Shown here: one piece after another, positions 8,417-17,540 of the stretch
How the letters are laid out: each line of letters starts with the position of its first letter
How positions within the stretch are numbered: position 1 is the first letter of the stretch
Source: an uncultured Oscillospiraceae bacterium
GTDB taxonomy: Bacteria > Bacillota > Clostridia > Oscillospirales > Oscillospiraceae
DNA length: 64,000 nt
Assembly: GCA_947169975.1 (NCBI GenBank)
Contig: CAMVRT010000009.1
Span: 27,228 to 91,227 of the forward strand
Reading direction: 5' to 3'
Notes under the pieces: model-generated
The model's input: only the letters and a program-made list of their open reading frames with translations
Database searches by the model: none
Told to the model about the DNA's origin: nothing
Translations under genes and position numbers: made by a program

Positions 8417-8842
8417 TTATTTGACCAGTTCGGGCTTCTGAGCCTGATGCTCATGCTGCTCGCCGGCATAGATGTGCAGGCGCTTCAGGGAGTCCTTGGT
8501 GATGGTGTTGCGGGGCATCATGCCGCGGACGGCCACGCGCATAGCCAGCTCGGGCTTCTCCTGCATCAGGATGCGGTACTTGGTCTCCTTCAGACCGCCC
8601 ACCCAACCGGAGTGGGTGCGATAATACTTCTGTTCCAGCTTGTTGCCGGTCAGAACGGCCTTGCCGGCGTTGATGACGATGACGTTGTCACCGCAGTCGG
8701 CGTGGGGGGTGTAAGTGACTTTGCCCTTGCCGCGCAGCAGGTCGGCCACGATGACGGCGGTCTTGCCCATGGGCTGGCCGGCGGCATCCACGACGTACCA
8801 CTTGCGCTCAATGTTGGCCTTGTTTGCCATGAAAGTGGACAT
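8417..8842 (-). CDS. rplM: 50S ribosomal protein L13
   Basis: 141 residues. [46 protein letters not shown] and AVRGMMPRN are diagnostic of L13/uL13, an early 50S assembly protein. The ORF is open upstream to 8971, but the ATG at 8842 has GGAGGAAACAAC upstream and gives the family length. It is first in the rplM-rpsI operon and is preceded by a structured leader. Confidence 0.97.
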   Translation of the reverse strand: MSTFMANKANIERKWYVVDAAGQPMGKTAVIVADLLRGKGKVTYTPHADCGDNVIVINAGKAVLTGNKLEQKYYRTHSGWVGGLKETKYRILMQEKPELAMRVAVRGMMPRNTITKDSLKRLHIYAGEQHEHQAQKPELVK

Positions 8843-8934
8843 GTTGTTTCCTCCATTTATTTCAATGTTTCTTGCTTTACTTTTCCGGACTCCCTTGTTA
8901 CAATCGGGAGGGAGAAAGGCGCTCAAACGCGCAG
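8843..8934 (-). promoter_or_regulatory. probable L13 autoregulatory leader
   Basis: The about 90-base 5' UTR of rplM folds into two hairpins on the minus strand: a GCGC stem (about 8918-8932) and CTCCC/GGGAG (8890-8910), followed by an A-rich run and the ribosome binding site. Firmicutes rplM genes often have an L13 leader bound by their own product. The assignment here rests on position and hairpins, not on a covariance match. Confidence 0.5.
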
Positions 8935-8939
8935 GATTA

Positions 8940-8968
8940 TTTATAGCACAGCATTTTTCCCTTGTCAA
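8940..8968 (-). promoter_or_regulatory. sigma-A promoter of rplM-rpsI
   Basis: On the minus strand TTGACA (8963-8968), 17 bases, TATAAA (8940-8945). Confidence 0.85.
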
Positions 8969-9074
8969 CACTAATTTTGATTACGGGCAAAACATCTGTG
9001 ATTTACTCTTAATTACTCCTGTTTTCTCTTGTTTTCTTCAATCACAAATTTGTTTTTTCAACGGAGGAGCCGTT

Positions 9075-9800
9075 ATGCAGCACATTTTGGGGCTTGTCCG
9101 CCGCTGCGTGGAGGACTACCACATGATCGCCCCGGGGGATAGGATCGCCGTGGGCGTCAGCGGGGGAAAGGACAGCCTGCTGACCCTGGCCGCCCTGGTG
9201 CGGCTGCGGGAGTTTTACCCTGTACCCTTTACGGTGGAGGCCATCACGCTGGAAATGGGCATGCCCGGCATGGACTTTACGCCTGTGGCGGAGCTGTGCC
9301 AGAGCTGGGGAGTGCCCTACACCCGCATTGCCGTACCGGTCTATGAGATCGTCTTTCAGGAGCGGAAGGAGAAGAATCCCTGCTCCCTCTGCGCCAAGCT
9401 GCGCCGGGGCAGTCTCAACACCGCGCTGGTGGAGCGGGATATCCACAAGATCGCTCTGGGCCACCACTACGACGACGCCGTAGAGACGCTGCTGATGAAC
9501 CTGCTGTTTGAAGGCCGCATCGGCTGCTTCCAGCCGGTGACGTATCTGGACCGCACCGGCGTCACCCAGATCCGTCCGCTGCTCTACTGCCGTGAGGACG
9601 AGATCCGCCGCACGGTGGAAAAACTGAACCTGCCGGTGGTGAAGAATCCCTGCCCCGCCGACGGCGCCAGCCGCCGACAGGAGATCAAGGAGCTGATCGC
9701 CGATCTGGAGAGGAAATATCCCAACCTGAAGCAGAAGCTGTTCGGCGCCGTACAGCGCTATCCTCTGTACGGCTGGAATCTGGAGGCGGAGGAACGATGA
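9075..9800 (+). CDS. PP-loop ATPase, TtcA-type tRNA 2-thiocytidine synthetase family
   Basis: 241 residues of the adenine-nucleotide alpha hydrolase superfamily. The PP-loop SGGKDS is at 29-34, PCSLCAKLRRG gives the Cys-X2-Cys pair of TtcA-like enzymes, GHHYDDAVETLLMN follows, and a later NPCP supplies a further cysteine. TtcA thiolates C32 of certain tRNAs using an iron-sulfur cluster. The E. coli enzyme is longer, so the exact substrate is not certain. The ATG at 9075 is chosen because GGAGGAG lies six bases upstream; the longer ORF reaches back across the rplM promoter region. The stop overlaps the next start (ATGA). Confidence 0.8.
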   Translation: MQHILGLVRRCVEDYHMIAPGDRIAVGVSGGKDSLLTLAALVRLREFYPVPFTVEAITLEMGMPGMDFTPVAELCQSWGVPYTRIAVPVYEIVFQERKEKNPCSLCAKLRRGSLNTALVERDIHKIALGHHYDDAVETLLMNLLFEGRIGCFQPVTYLDRTGVTQIRPLLYCREDEIRRTVEKLNLPVVKNPCPADGASRRQEIKELIADLERKYPNLKQKLFGAVQRYPLYGWNLEAEER

Positions 9801-11071
9801 AAAAGAAAGCCACACCCCTTGGCGGACGCACCTGGGCGGCCCTGCTGATTTTCGGGCTGTTCGGCCAGATCGCCTGGGTCATCGAGAACATGTATTTCAA
9901 CGTGTTCCTGTACAACACCATCTCCGGCGACACGGCCATGATCGCCGCCATGGTGGGCTGGAGCGCCGTCACCGCCACGGTGACCACCCTGATCATGGGC
10001 GCGCTCAGCGACAAGCTGGGCCGGCGCAAGGCGTTCATCGTGGGCGGCTACCTTCTGTGGGGCGTCAGCATCGCCGTGTTCGCCCTGGTGCGCACACCTG
10101 CCGCTGCCGCCGCCCACGGCACCGCCGTGCTGGTGGTGATCCTGGACTGCGTGATGACCTTCTTCGGCTCTACCGCCAACGACGCCGCCTTCAACGCCTG
10201 GGTCACCGACGTGACCACCGAGGACAACCGTGGCCGCACAGAGACTGTGCTGGCCATCATGCCGCTGATCGCCATGCTGGTGGTATTCGGCGCGCTGGAC
10301 GGTCTGACCCAGAGCGGCAGCTGGCCCCTGTTCTTCCTGATCGTGGGCGGATTGACCGCGGCGGGCGGTCTGGTGGGCCTGTTCGTGCTGAAGGAGCCCG
10401 TTGGGCTGAAACGAGCCGACGGCAGCTACTTTGCCGATATTCTCTACGGCCTGCGGCCTTCGGTGGTGAAGGCCAACCCGCTGCTGTATCTGTCCCTGTG
10501 CGCCCTGGGAGTCTACTCCATCAGCCAGCAGGTCTATATGCCATACCTTATAATTTACATCCAGCAGTTCCTGGGCATCACCGATTACACCATGTTGCTG
10601 GCCGGGGTGCTGATCGTCAGCTCCGTTGTGTCCGTGGCTGTGGGTAAGACGGTGGACCGTGTGGGAAAGCTGCCCAGTTTGTGGGCGGCGGCGCCGGTGG
10701 GCGTGATCGGGCTGGCGCTGATGTACTTCGCCCGGAGCCAGTGGGCCGTGCTGGGCGCCGGCATCGTGATGCTGGGCGGCGGCATGGTGATCCTGGCCTG
10801 CTGCAACGGTCTGATCCGGGACTACACGCCGGAGCACATGGCCGGGCGGTTCCAGGGCATCCGCATCATTTTCCAGGTGCTGATCCCCATGGTCACCGGC
10901 CCGTATCTGGGCGTGCTGGCCATCCGCTCCACCGGCATGACCTATGACGACCTTGGCACCTTGAAGGAGGTGCCCACCCCCGGTATCTTCCTGATGGCGG
11001 CGGCTGTTTTGCTGCTGATCTTTATTGTCATTGCCCTGCTGGGCAGGCAGAAGAGAAAGGGGGCGGCGTGA
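9797..11071 (+). CDS. MFS transporter, probable sugar/glycoside importer
   Basis: 424 residues with about 12 membrane segments. The motif GALSDKLGRRKAF after the second helix is the signature loop 2-3 of the major facilitator superfamily. It overlaps the upstream PP-loop gene by four bases, and its TGA shares a base with the ATG of the GH2 gene. That coupling suggests it imports the glycoside that the hydrolase cleaves. The substrate cannot be read from the sequence. Confidence 0.85.
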   Translation: MKKKATPLGGRTWAALLIFGLFGQIAWVIENMYFNVFLYNTISGDTAMIAAMVGWSAVTATVTTLIMGALSDKLGRRKAFIVGGYLLWGVSIAVFALVRTPAAAAAHGTAVLVVILDCVMTFFGSTANDAAFNAWVTDVTTEDNRGRTETVLAIMPLIAMLVVFGALDGLTQSGSWPLFFLIVGGLTAAGGLVGLFVLKEPVGLKRADGSYFADILYGLRPSVVKANPLLYLSLCALGVYSISQQVYMPYLIIYIQQFLGITDYTMLLAGVLIVSSVVSVAVGKTVDRVGKLPSLWAAAPVGVIGLALMYFARSQWAVLGAGIVMLGGGMVILACCNGLIRDYTPEHMAGRFQGIRIIFQVLIPMVTGPYLGVLAIRSTGMTYDDLGTLKEVPTPGIFLMAAAVLLLIFIVIALLGRQKRKGAA

Positions 11072-12798
11072 TGAACCGTTTGCTGACCCCCTGGGGCGAG
11101 ACGCTGGACCGGGCACATCCCCTGCCGGAATACCCCCGGCCCCAGATGGTGAGGGACAGCTATCTCAATCTGAACGGGCCGTGGACCTATACCGTGGAGG
11201 ACGGCGACGAGTATTCCCGCCGCCGCACCGGTACCATCACCGTGCCCTTCTCGCCGGAATGCCTGCTCTCCGGCTGCGATTTCCAGCTCCGGAGCGGGGA
11301 GACGCTGTGGTACGAGCGGACCTTTACCCTGCGGTCGGGGTTCCGGCGGGACCGGGTGCTGCTCCACTTCGGCGCTGTGGACCAGAGCTGTACCGTTCGG
11401 GTCAACGACAAGGCGGTGGGCGGCCACGAGGGCGGTTACCTGCCCTTTACGCTGGACATTACCGACGCGTTGACAGACGGGGAGAACCGGCTCACCGTGG
11501 CGGTGCGCGACCTCACCAACGGCGGCGAACACGCCTACGGCAAGCAGAAATATGACCGGGGCGGCATCTGGTACACCGCCACCAGCGGCATCTGGCAGAC
11601 GGTGTGGCTGGAGAGCGTGCCGGCCAATTATATCAAAACACTGCGCCTGACCCCGGATTTTGACAACCGCTGCCTGCGCTGGGAGATCGAAGCCGACGAT
11701 GCCGCCGGCGCACATCTCACCGTGTATATGGACGGCCGGGTCATTGCGGAGGACGAATCGGGCTGCTGCCCTGTCCCCGGGGACTGCTTCCGTCCGTGGA
11801 CACCGGAAGATCCGTTTCTCTATACGGTGGAGTTTGAGCTGGGAGAAGACCGGGTGGAGAGCTATTTCGGCATGCGGAAGTTCTCCACGGTGGAATACAA
11901 GGGACACCGCGTCTTTGCCCTCAACAACGAGCCGTATTTCCAGACGGGGCTGCTGGATCAGGGCTACTGGTCCGACGGGCTCTACACCGCGCCCTCCGAC
12001 GAGGCCATGCTCCACGACCTGCGCACGGTGAAGGCCATGGGCTTCAATATGCTGCGCAAGCACATCAAGATCGAGCCGGCCCGGTGGTATTACCACTGCG
12101 ACCGGCTGGGGATCCTGGTGTGGCAGGACGCCCCCAGCGGCGGCGATCCCTTCCTGCCGCTTTACACCCAGTATCTGCCCTTTATCGGCGTCAGGGTGAA
12201 GGACAGGCCGTCCCGGAAATTCGGCCGGGCCGACGAAAAAGGCCGCGCCCGGTTCGAGCGCGACCTGGAGGAGATGATCGCTCATCTCTATAACTACGTA
12301 TCGCTTTGTCTGTGGGTGCCCTTCAACGAGGGATGGGGTCAGTTTGACGCCAACCGTATCGCCGAGAAGGTGAAGAAGCTGGATCCCACCCGCCCGGTGG
12401 ATCACGCCAGCGGCTGGCACGATCAGGGCGGCGGCGACGTGGACAGCCGCCACGTCTACTACAAGCCCGTCCGGCTGAAAAACGACGGCCGCCGGGTGCT
12501 GGCCCTGACGGAGTTCGGCGGCTACAGTCTGCCGATCCCCGGACACTGTGCCGAGGATAAGGAGTTCGGCTACCGGGCCTACCAGAGCGAGGAGGCGTGG
12601 ATGGACGCGGTGGAGAAGCTGTACCGGGAGCAGGTGATCCCCCACATTGAAAAAGAGGGGCTCAGCGCCGCCGTCTACACCCAGGTCAGCGATGTAGAGG
12701 AGGAGGTCAACGGTCTCATGACCTTTGACCGCCGTGTGACGAAGATGGACGAGAGCCGGATGGCGGCCATCAACGCCGCGTTGAAATTTATTAAGTAA
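11071..12798 (+). CDS. glycoside hydrolase family 2 protein (beta-galactosidase/glucuronidase type)
   Basis: 575 residues. An N-terminal sugar-binding jelly roll (about 20-185, with LNGPWTY, WYERTF and LHFGAVDQ) is followed by an Ig-like domain and a TIM barrel. The barrel holds the acid/base Glu420 in PFNEGWGQ and the nucleophile Glu481 in LTEFGG. It lacks a signal peptide, so it acts in the cytoplasm on a substrate probably brought in by the adjacent MFS protein. The GTG three bases upstream is also in frame; the ATG is preferred because GAAAGGGGG is better spaced. Confidence 0.88.
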   Translation: MNRLLTPWGETLDRAHPLPEYPRPQMVRDSYLNLNGPWTYTVEDGDEYSRRRTGTITVPFSPECLLSGCDFQLRSGETLWYERTFTLRSGFRRDRVLLHFGAVDQSCTVRVNDKAVGGHEGGYLPFTLDITDALTDGENRLTVAVRDLTNGGEHAYGKQKYDRGGIWYTATSGIWQTVWLESVPANYIKTLRLTPDFDNRCLRWEIEADDAAGAHLTVYMDGRVIAEDESGCCPVPGDCFRPWTPEDPFLYTVEFELGEDRVESYFGMRKFSTVEYKGHRVFALNNEPYFQTGLLDQGYWSDGLYTAPSDEAMLHDLRTVKAMGFNMLRKHIKIEPARWYYHCDRLGILVWQDAPSGGDPFLPLYTQYLPFIGVRVKDRPSRKFGRADEKGRARFERDLEEMIAHLYNYVSLCLWVPFNEGWGQFDANRIAEKVKKLDPTRPVDHASGWHDQGGGDVDSRHVYYKPVRLKNDGRRVLALTEFGGYSLPIPGHCAEDKEFGYRAYQSEEAWMDAVEKLYREQVIPHIEKEGLSAAVYTQVSDVEEEVNGLMTFDRRVTKMDESRMAAINAALKFIK

Positions 12799-12956
12799 AC
12801 GATGAATGAATCGAAGTGCGCGGATTGGCGAACTGATTTTTCGACTGATGAAGACGAAAAAACGCAGGAATACTTTGTGTATTTCAAGTTTTTGAGGCAA
12901 AATCAGACGGGAAAATATGCCGTCAAGACGTGTGCGGCGATTTGTTCAGCGTTTAC
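12799..12956. other. AT-richer intergenic segment between convergent genes
   Basis: 158 bases between the GH2 and bofA stops, clearly less GC-rich than either gene. An open frame crosses it on the plus strand but has no ribosome binding site and runs into bofA antisense. No clear terminator was found. Confidence 0.4.
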
Positions 12957-13223
12957 TCAAGTAAGTACCCAGCGCACCAGCACCAGCAGAATGAACCCGG
13001 GCACGCCCAGGATCCCCACCACAAGGCCGTTGAAGAGGTTGAGGCCCAGGGAGAGACCGGTGTAGCCGGAGGTGAGGTTCAGCAGCCACATGGCGCCGAA
13101 GCCCAGCGCGGCGTTCAGCAGCACCCGCACCGCCAGCTTCAGCGGGGAGGAGAAGAGCCGCACCGCCGCCACCAGCAGAAAGAGCAGTGTGAGCCCCAGG
13201 GCGATCTTCTCTACGACAGACAT
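12957..13223 (-). CDS. bofA: BofA family pro-sigma-K processing inhibitor-like protein
   Basis: 88 residues with three hydrophobic segments. The C-terminal GLNLFNGLVVGILGVPGF is the BofA family signature. In Bacillus, BofA holds the SpoIVFB protease inactive in the forespore membrane until the sigma-K checkpoint. The gene overlaps yaaL by 13 bases, the conserved yaaL-bofA order. It supports a spore-forming host. Confidence 0.85.
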   Translation of the reverse strand: MSVVEKIALGLTLLFLLVAAVRLFSSPLKLAVRVLLNAALGFGAMWLLNLTSGYTGLSLGLNLFNGLVVGILGVPGFILLVLVRWVLT

Positions 13224-13465
13224 ATGCCGCCTCCGCCGGCGGCCAGCGCCGCCACATAGCCGTCCGCCGGGCCTTTTGCCAGGCGCAGCAGATAGTTGTA
13301 TTTGGCCTGCAGGGCGTTGATCTCAAACACGCAGGACTCCACCAGCTCCGGGTCGCATACGTAGTTGAAGCGTTCATAGGCCCGGCGCAGGGCCTGGGCG
13401 GTGTCCTGCAGCTCCCGCTGCAGCTCCGCCGCGGCGGTACGGGCGGTATCGTTTCGTCTTTTCAT
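13211..13465 (-). CDS. yaaL: YaaL-like DUF2508 protein
   Basis: 84 residues, mostly helical, with the DUF2508 pattern (LRRAYERFNYVCDPELVESC and INALQAKYNYLLRLAK). Function is unknown in the family. In Bacillus it lies between recR and bofA; here recR is absent from the neighbourhood but yaaL-bofA remains. The start is fixed by CAGGAGGGATCC before the ATG at 13465; the earlier in-frame ATG has no such site. Confidence 0.8.
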   Translation of the reverse strand: MKRRNDTARTAAAELQRELQDTAQALRRAYERFNYVCDPELVESCVFEINALQAKYNYLLRLAKGPADGYVAALAAGGGGICLS

Positions 13466-13554
13466 GGGGGATCCCTCCTGTTCTGTCTTATATGTACTAG
13501 CTATTCTGGACAAATATGCCACCGATTAAACCGTTGGCGAGAAAGGAATGGATC

Positions 13555-13998
13555 ATGCACGAGGAATTTATGCGTCAGGCGCTGATTCTGGCCCGGGAAG
13601 CCGCCGCCGCGGGCGAGGTGCCTGTGGGCTGCGTCATTGTGAAGGACGGGGAAATCGTGGGCCGCGGCCGCAACCGCCGGGAGGAGAAGCAGCAGGTAGC
13701 CTCCCACGCGGAGATGGAGGCCATGGCTCAGGCCAACGAGACACTGGGCACCTGGCGGCTGGACGGCTGCACCATGTACGTGACGCTGGAGCCCTGCCCC
13801 ATGTGCGCCGGCGCCATTATCAACGCCCGGATCGACCGGGTCTACTACGGCACCCGGGACGAGGCCATGGGAGCCTGCGGCGGCGTACTGAATCTGTTTA
13901 TGGAGGCCTTTCCCCACCGCCCCGCCCTGGTGGGCGGCGTGCTGGCGGCGGAGTGCCGGGCGGTGCTTTCCGCGTTTTTCCGGGGCTTGCGGGGATAA
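13555..13998 (+). CDS. tadA: tRNA-specific adenosine deaminase
   Basis: 147 residues of the cytidine deaminase fold, with the zinc motif HAEMEA and PCPMCAGA and the substrate motif GTWRLDGC. TadA converts A34 of tRNA-Arg(ACG) to inosine. It is divergent from yaaL-bofA, near which tadA also lies in Bacillus. The ATG at 13555 has AAAGGAA upstream and gives the family length. Confidence 0.92.
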   Translation: MHEEFMRQALILAREAAAAGEVPVGCVIVKDGEIVGRGRNRREEKQQVASHAEMEAMAQANETLGTWRLDGCTMYVTLEPCPMCAGAIINARIDRVYYGTRDEAMGACGGVLNLFMEAFPHRPALVGGVLAAECRAVLSAFFRGLRG

Positions 13999-14071
13999 AA
14001 CGGCGCTGCAAACGGATTTAATACTTTTGTAATAAAATTACGTGGGATTCTGTAACAACCTCTTGGTATTC

Positions 14072-14161
14072 TATAATCGCAAGTAACGAATCTTTTTTCA
14101 TCAATCTTCCTACCTAATCAAGCGGAAACCGGGGGCACGGTTTCCGCTTGACGGTTTTTTT
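14072..14161 (+). ncRNA. candidate short transcript or spoIID leader attenuator
   Basis: A TATAAT at 14072-14077 is followed about 42 bases later by a strong intrinsic terminator at 14120-14161. No ORF lies between. It could be a small RNA of about 80 nt or a conditional terminator before spoIID. The -35 is poor and the terminator may simply end tadA. Confidence 0.3.
14120..14161 (+). terminator. intrinsic terminator between tadA and spoIID
   Basis: A perfect 12-bp stem (AAGCGGAAACCG, 14120-14131, with 14138-14149) is followed by GACGG and seven T residues. Confidence 0.9.
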
Positions 14162-14241
14162 CGGGGAATGGAGCGGACGAGCCGGGCATACAGTGGACAG
14201 AAGGGGGACAGCCCCCCAATCCGCTGAAAGGAAGTGCCGCC

Positions 14242-15231
14242 GTGAAATCGTCTGTTGTGACCGGCCTGCTGATGACCGTTCTGCTGTTTGTGCCGCCGTT
14301 GCTGTTCGCCCCTGTCGATGCGCCGGAGAGCGCCGCTCCACGGGAGGAACCGAAGACCGTGGAGGAGTCCGCCCCGATCCGCCGGGACGCCAACGTGACT
14401 GTGCGGGTGTGGGACGGGGAGAAAATCGTGGAGACCACCATGGCAGAGTATCTGCCCGGCGTGGTGCGGGGTGAGATGCCCGCCGCCTTTGAGCCGGCTG
14501 CCCTTTCTGCCCAGGCGGTGGCGGAGCGCACCTATATATATTATCTCCGGGGCAGGCATAAGAGCAGCCACCCGGACGCGGACGTATGTACCGACCCGGC
14601 CTGCTGCAGCGCGTGGATGTCCGCGGACAGCGCCCGGGAGAAGTGGGGCGACCGGTTTGCCGAGTATGAGGCAAAAATCGAACAGGCCGTGGCGGATACC
14701 GACGGGCAGATCATTCTGTACGGCGGCGAGCCGATCATGGCGGTGTTCCACTCCTCCTCCGCCGGAGCCACCGCCGCCAGCGGCCAGGTGTGGACGGCGG
14801 ATCTGCCCTATCTGCGCAGCGTGTCCAGCCCGGAAACGGAGGACACCGTGCCCAACTACTACAGCGTCACCGACGTTTCAGCAGAGAAATTCCGCTCCGC
14901 CGTGCTGGCGGCCTATCCCCAGGCCGATCTCTCCGGCGACGCCGCCGGATGGATCACCGGCGTCCGGCGGGATGACTCCGGCCGGGTGGAGGAGCTGACG
15001 GTGGGCGGCGTCACCGTGCCCGGCACGGCACTGCGCGCCATGTTCTCCCTGCGCTCCACTGCCTTTACCGCCGCGGCGGAGGGGGATACCGTCACCTTCC
15101 GCGTCACCGGCTACGGTCACGGTGTTGGCATGAGTCAGTACGGCGCCAACGAGCTGGCCCGGCAGGGCAAAACGTGGCAGGAGATCCTCCGGTGGTACTA
15201 TTCCGGCGTCACCATCGGCCCGGCGACGTAA
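14242..15231 (+). CDS. spoIID: stage II sporulation protein D
   Basis: 329 residues with an N-terminal signal/anchor helix and the SpoIID domain: MAEYLPGVVRGEMPAAFEPAA, VFHSSSAGATAAS and the C-terminal YGHGVGMSQYGANELA. SpoIID is a lytic transglycosylase that works with SpoIIM and SpoIIP in forespore engulfment. It starts with GTG, with AAAGGAAG eight bases before it. The middle of the protein has a Cys-containing insert (CTDPACCSAW). Confidence 0.9.
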   Translation: MKSSVVTGLLMTVLLFVPPLLFAPVDAPESAAPREEPKTVEESAPIRRDANVTVRVWDGEKIVETTMAEYLPGVVRGEMPAAFEPAALSAQAVAERTYIYYLRGRHKSSHPDADVCTDPACCSAWMSADSAREKWGDRFAEYEAKIEQAVADTDGQIILYGGEPIMAVFHSSSAGATAASGQVWTADLPYLRSVSSPETEDTVPNYYSVTDVSAEKFRSAVLAAYPQADLSGDAAGWITGVRRDDSGRVEELTVGGVTVPGTALRAMFSLRSTAFTAAAEGDTVTFRVTGYGHGVGMSQYGANELARQGKTWQEILRWYYSGVTIGPAT

Positions 15232-15259
15232 AGAAAACCTATACAAGACGGGAAAAATG

Positions 15260-15332
15260 TGCTATACTGCAAAGTGGTTTTCCGGGCAAATTTACAGAAT
15301 GTTCAGGAAAACCGGGCTTTTACGGCTATAAT
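15260..15332 (+). promoter_or_regulatory. candidate promoters of the two-component operon
   Basis: An extended -10 (TGCTATACT, 15260-15268) and a second TATAAT (15327-15332) lie in the 138 bases before the response regulator. Neither has a good -35. Confidence 0.4.
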
Positions 15333-15369
15333 GACAGACAAAACCACACCGTGGAGGGAGGCTTCGCGT

Positions 15370-16050
15370 ATGGCACGAAATATTCTGGTGGTGGAGGACG
15401 ACCGCAATATCTCCGACCTGATCCGCATGTATCTGGAGAAGGAGGGCTTTGAGGTCCGCATTGCCTACGACGGCGGCAAGGCCGTGGAGGAGTACGACGC
15501 CCAGGCGCCGGATATGGTGCTGCTGGACATCATGCTGCCCGTGATGGACGGCTGGGCGGTGTGCGCCCATATCCGGGAGAAAGCCCGGACGCCCATCATC
15601 ATGCTGACAGCCAAGAGCGAGGTCAACGACCGCATCACCGGTCTGGAAATGGGCGCCGACGACTATCTGGTCAAGCCCTTCGAGATGAAGGAGCTGATGG
15701 CCCGGATCAACGCCGTGCTGCGCCGCAGCGAGATCCCCGACGACACCCGCAAGCGCCTGACCTTTGACAAGCTGGTCATCGACCTGGACAGCTATGAGCT
15801 GATCGTGGACGGTAAGAGCGTGGATACGCCGCCCAAGGAGCTGGAGCTGCTGTACCATCTTGCCTCCACGCCAAACCGGGTCTATACCCGCAACCAGCTG
15901 CTGGACGAGGTGTGGGGCTTCGACTACTTCGGCGACAGCCGCACCGTGGACGTCCACATCAAGCGCCTGCGGGAAAAGGTGGAGAACGTGTCCGATCAGT
16001 GGAGCCTGAAAACCGTTTGGGGCGTGGGCTACAAGTTCGAAGTGAAGTGA
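15370..16050 (+). CDS. OmpR/PhoB-type response regulator
   Basis: 226 residues. The receiver domain (1-120) has the acidic pair near residue 10, phospho-acceptor Asp53, Thr80 and Lys102. It is followed by a winged-helix DNA-binding domain with GFDYFGDSRTVDVHIKRLREK. The histidine kinase gene follows after one base and HtrA follows that, an arrangement seen for envelope-stress systems. The ATG at 15370 is chosen by the GGAGGGAGG before it; an earlier ATG in the same frame lies in the leader. Confidence 0.93.
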   Translation: MARNILVVEDDRNISDLIRMYLEKEGFEVRIAYDGGKAVEEYDAQAPDMVLLDIMLPVMDGWAVCAHIREKARTPIIMLTAKSEVNDRITGLEMGADDYLVKPFEMKELMARINAVLRRSEIPDDTRKRLTFDKLVIDLDSYELIVDGKSVDTPPKELELLYHLASTPNRVYTRNQLLDEVWGFDYFGDSRTVDVHIKRLREKVENVSDQWSLKTVWGVGYKFEVK

Positions 16051-16051
16051 T

Positions 16052-17515
16052 ATGGCGCAGCTGAAGGAGAAAGGCCGGCGCTTCCGCAGGCTGTACTGGC
16101 AGCAGTTCTTTCTCACGGCCGGTATGGTGCTGCTGGCGCTGCTGCTGCTGGGAGCGTCCTTCTACGCGTTGAGCTACAACTATACGCTGAAGGAAAAAAG
16201 AAACGAGATGACAGATCGGGCGCGGCTCATTGCCAAGATGTCCGCTCCGTTTCTGACCCGGGAGGACGGGGAAGAGATCGACCGGGAGGGCACGCTGCGC
16301 AATCTGGCCGGCGTGGCGTCCCTGATGTCCGATGCGAATTTTCTCATCTGCGACGATCAGGGCCGGGTACTTTTGACCTCTGATGAGAGCCTGGTGGGCC
16401 GATCCGTCACCGTGCCGGACGACATCCTGACCGAGATCCTGCGGGGAGACGGTTCCTATGAAGGCCGTACCACCGTGGGCAATATCTATGAGAGCAAGCA
16501 GTTTGTTACCGGTGTGCCCATCGTGTCCGGGGGACGGCAGCTGGGCGTGGTGCTGGCGGTGATGGACACCAGCCAGCTTATGGAGATCTGGCGCTCGTTT
16601 ATCGCCATCTTCTTTATGACTGCCGCCATCGTGCTGCTGGCTGCCTTTGTGGCCAGCTCCCTCATGTCCATGCGCCAGACCCAGCCCATCTCCGAGATGG
16701 TGCAGGCAACCCGGGCCTATGCCGCCGGCAATCTGGACGTACGGCTTCATGAGGACGGGCGGGACGACGAGATCGGCGAGCTGGCCGCCTCCTTCAACCT
16801 GATGGCAGACTCCCTGGCCGAGACGGAGCGGCAGCGCCGGGACTTCATTGCCAACATCTCCCATGAGCTGAAAACGCCCATGACCACCATCGCCGGCTAT
16901 ACCGACGGCATTCTGGACGGAACCATCCCGCCGGAGAAGGAGCGGCACTATCTGCAGATCATCTCCGACGAGAGCCGCCGGCTCAGCCGTCTGGTGCGCC
17001 GGATGCTGGATATCTCCCAGATCCAGTCTCTGGAGCTGAAAAAAGAGGAATTCGACCTGTGCGAGAGCATGCGTCTGGCCCTGTTGAGCATGGAGCGGAA
17101 GATTACCGGCCGGGGACTGGACGTGGACGCCGACATACCGGAGGATTCCGTGATGGTGCTGGGGGACAACGATCTCATTACACAGGTGATCTACAACCTG
17201 CTGGAGAACGCCGTCAAGTTTGCCGCCCCGGCGTCCCGGCTGTATCTGGGGCTTCACACCGTGGGGGACAAGGCGGTGGTGTCCGTGCGCAACAGCGGGC
17301 ATACGATTCCTGCCGAGGAGATCCCCTTGCTGTTCGAGCGGTTCCACAAGTCGGACAAGTCCCGCAGCGAGGACAAGGACGGCTACGGTCTGGGTCTCTA
17401 TATCGTCAAAACCATTCTGGAGCTGCACAAGGAAAAGATCGCCGTCACCAGCGAGAACGGCGTTACCACCTTCAGCTTTACCATGCAGACTGTCCGGCCG
17501 GGCCGGGCGGGCTGA
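16052..17515 (+). CDS. sensor histidine kinase
   Basis: 487 residues. Two membrane helices (about 20-43 and 185-205) flank an extracytoplasmic sensor region. A HAMP domain is followed by HisKA with phospho-acceptor His271 in SHELKTP, and by an HATPase domain with NLLENAVKFA and GYGLGLYIV. It pairs with the response regulator one base upstream. The domain order resembles VicK/PhoR-type kinases. The stimulus is unknown. Confidence 0.92.
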   Translation: MAQLKEKGRRFRRLYWQQFFLTAGMVLLALLLLGASFYALSYNYTLKEKRNEMTDRARLIAKMSAPFLTREDGEEIDREGTLRNLAGVASLMSDANFLICDDQGRVLLTSDESLVGRSVTVPDDILTEILRGDGSYEGRTTVGNIYESKQFVTGVPIVSGGRQLGVVLAVMDTSQLMEIWRSFIAIFFMTAAIVLLAAFVASSLMSMRQTQPISEMVQATRAYAAGNLDVRLHEDGRDDEIGELAASFNLMADSLAETERQRRDFIANISHELKTPMTTIAGYTDGILDGTIPPEKERHYLQIISDESRRLSRLVRRMLDISQIQSLELKKEEFDLCESMRLALLSMERKITGRGLDVDADIPEDSVMVLGDNDLITQVIYNLLENAVKFAAPASRLYLGLHTVGDKAVVSVRNSGHTIPAEEIPLLFERFHKSDKSRSEDKDGYGLGLYIVKTILELHKEKIAVTSENGVTTFSFTMQTVRPGRAG

Positions 17516-17540
17516 TTTGTCTACAAAAGCGAGGATTCAT

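Noticed and set aside
12802..13065. Plus-strand frame between GH2 and bofA
   Set aside because: No ribosome binding site, and its second half is antisense to bofA.
13999..14241. SRP RNA (scr) expected beside tadA by analogy with Bacillus
   Set aside because: The conserved GGAAGCAGC-type helix 8 sequence is not present here.
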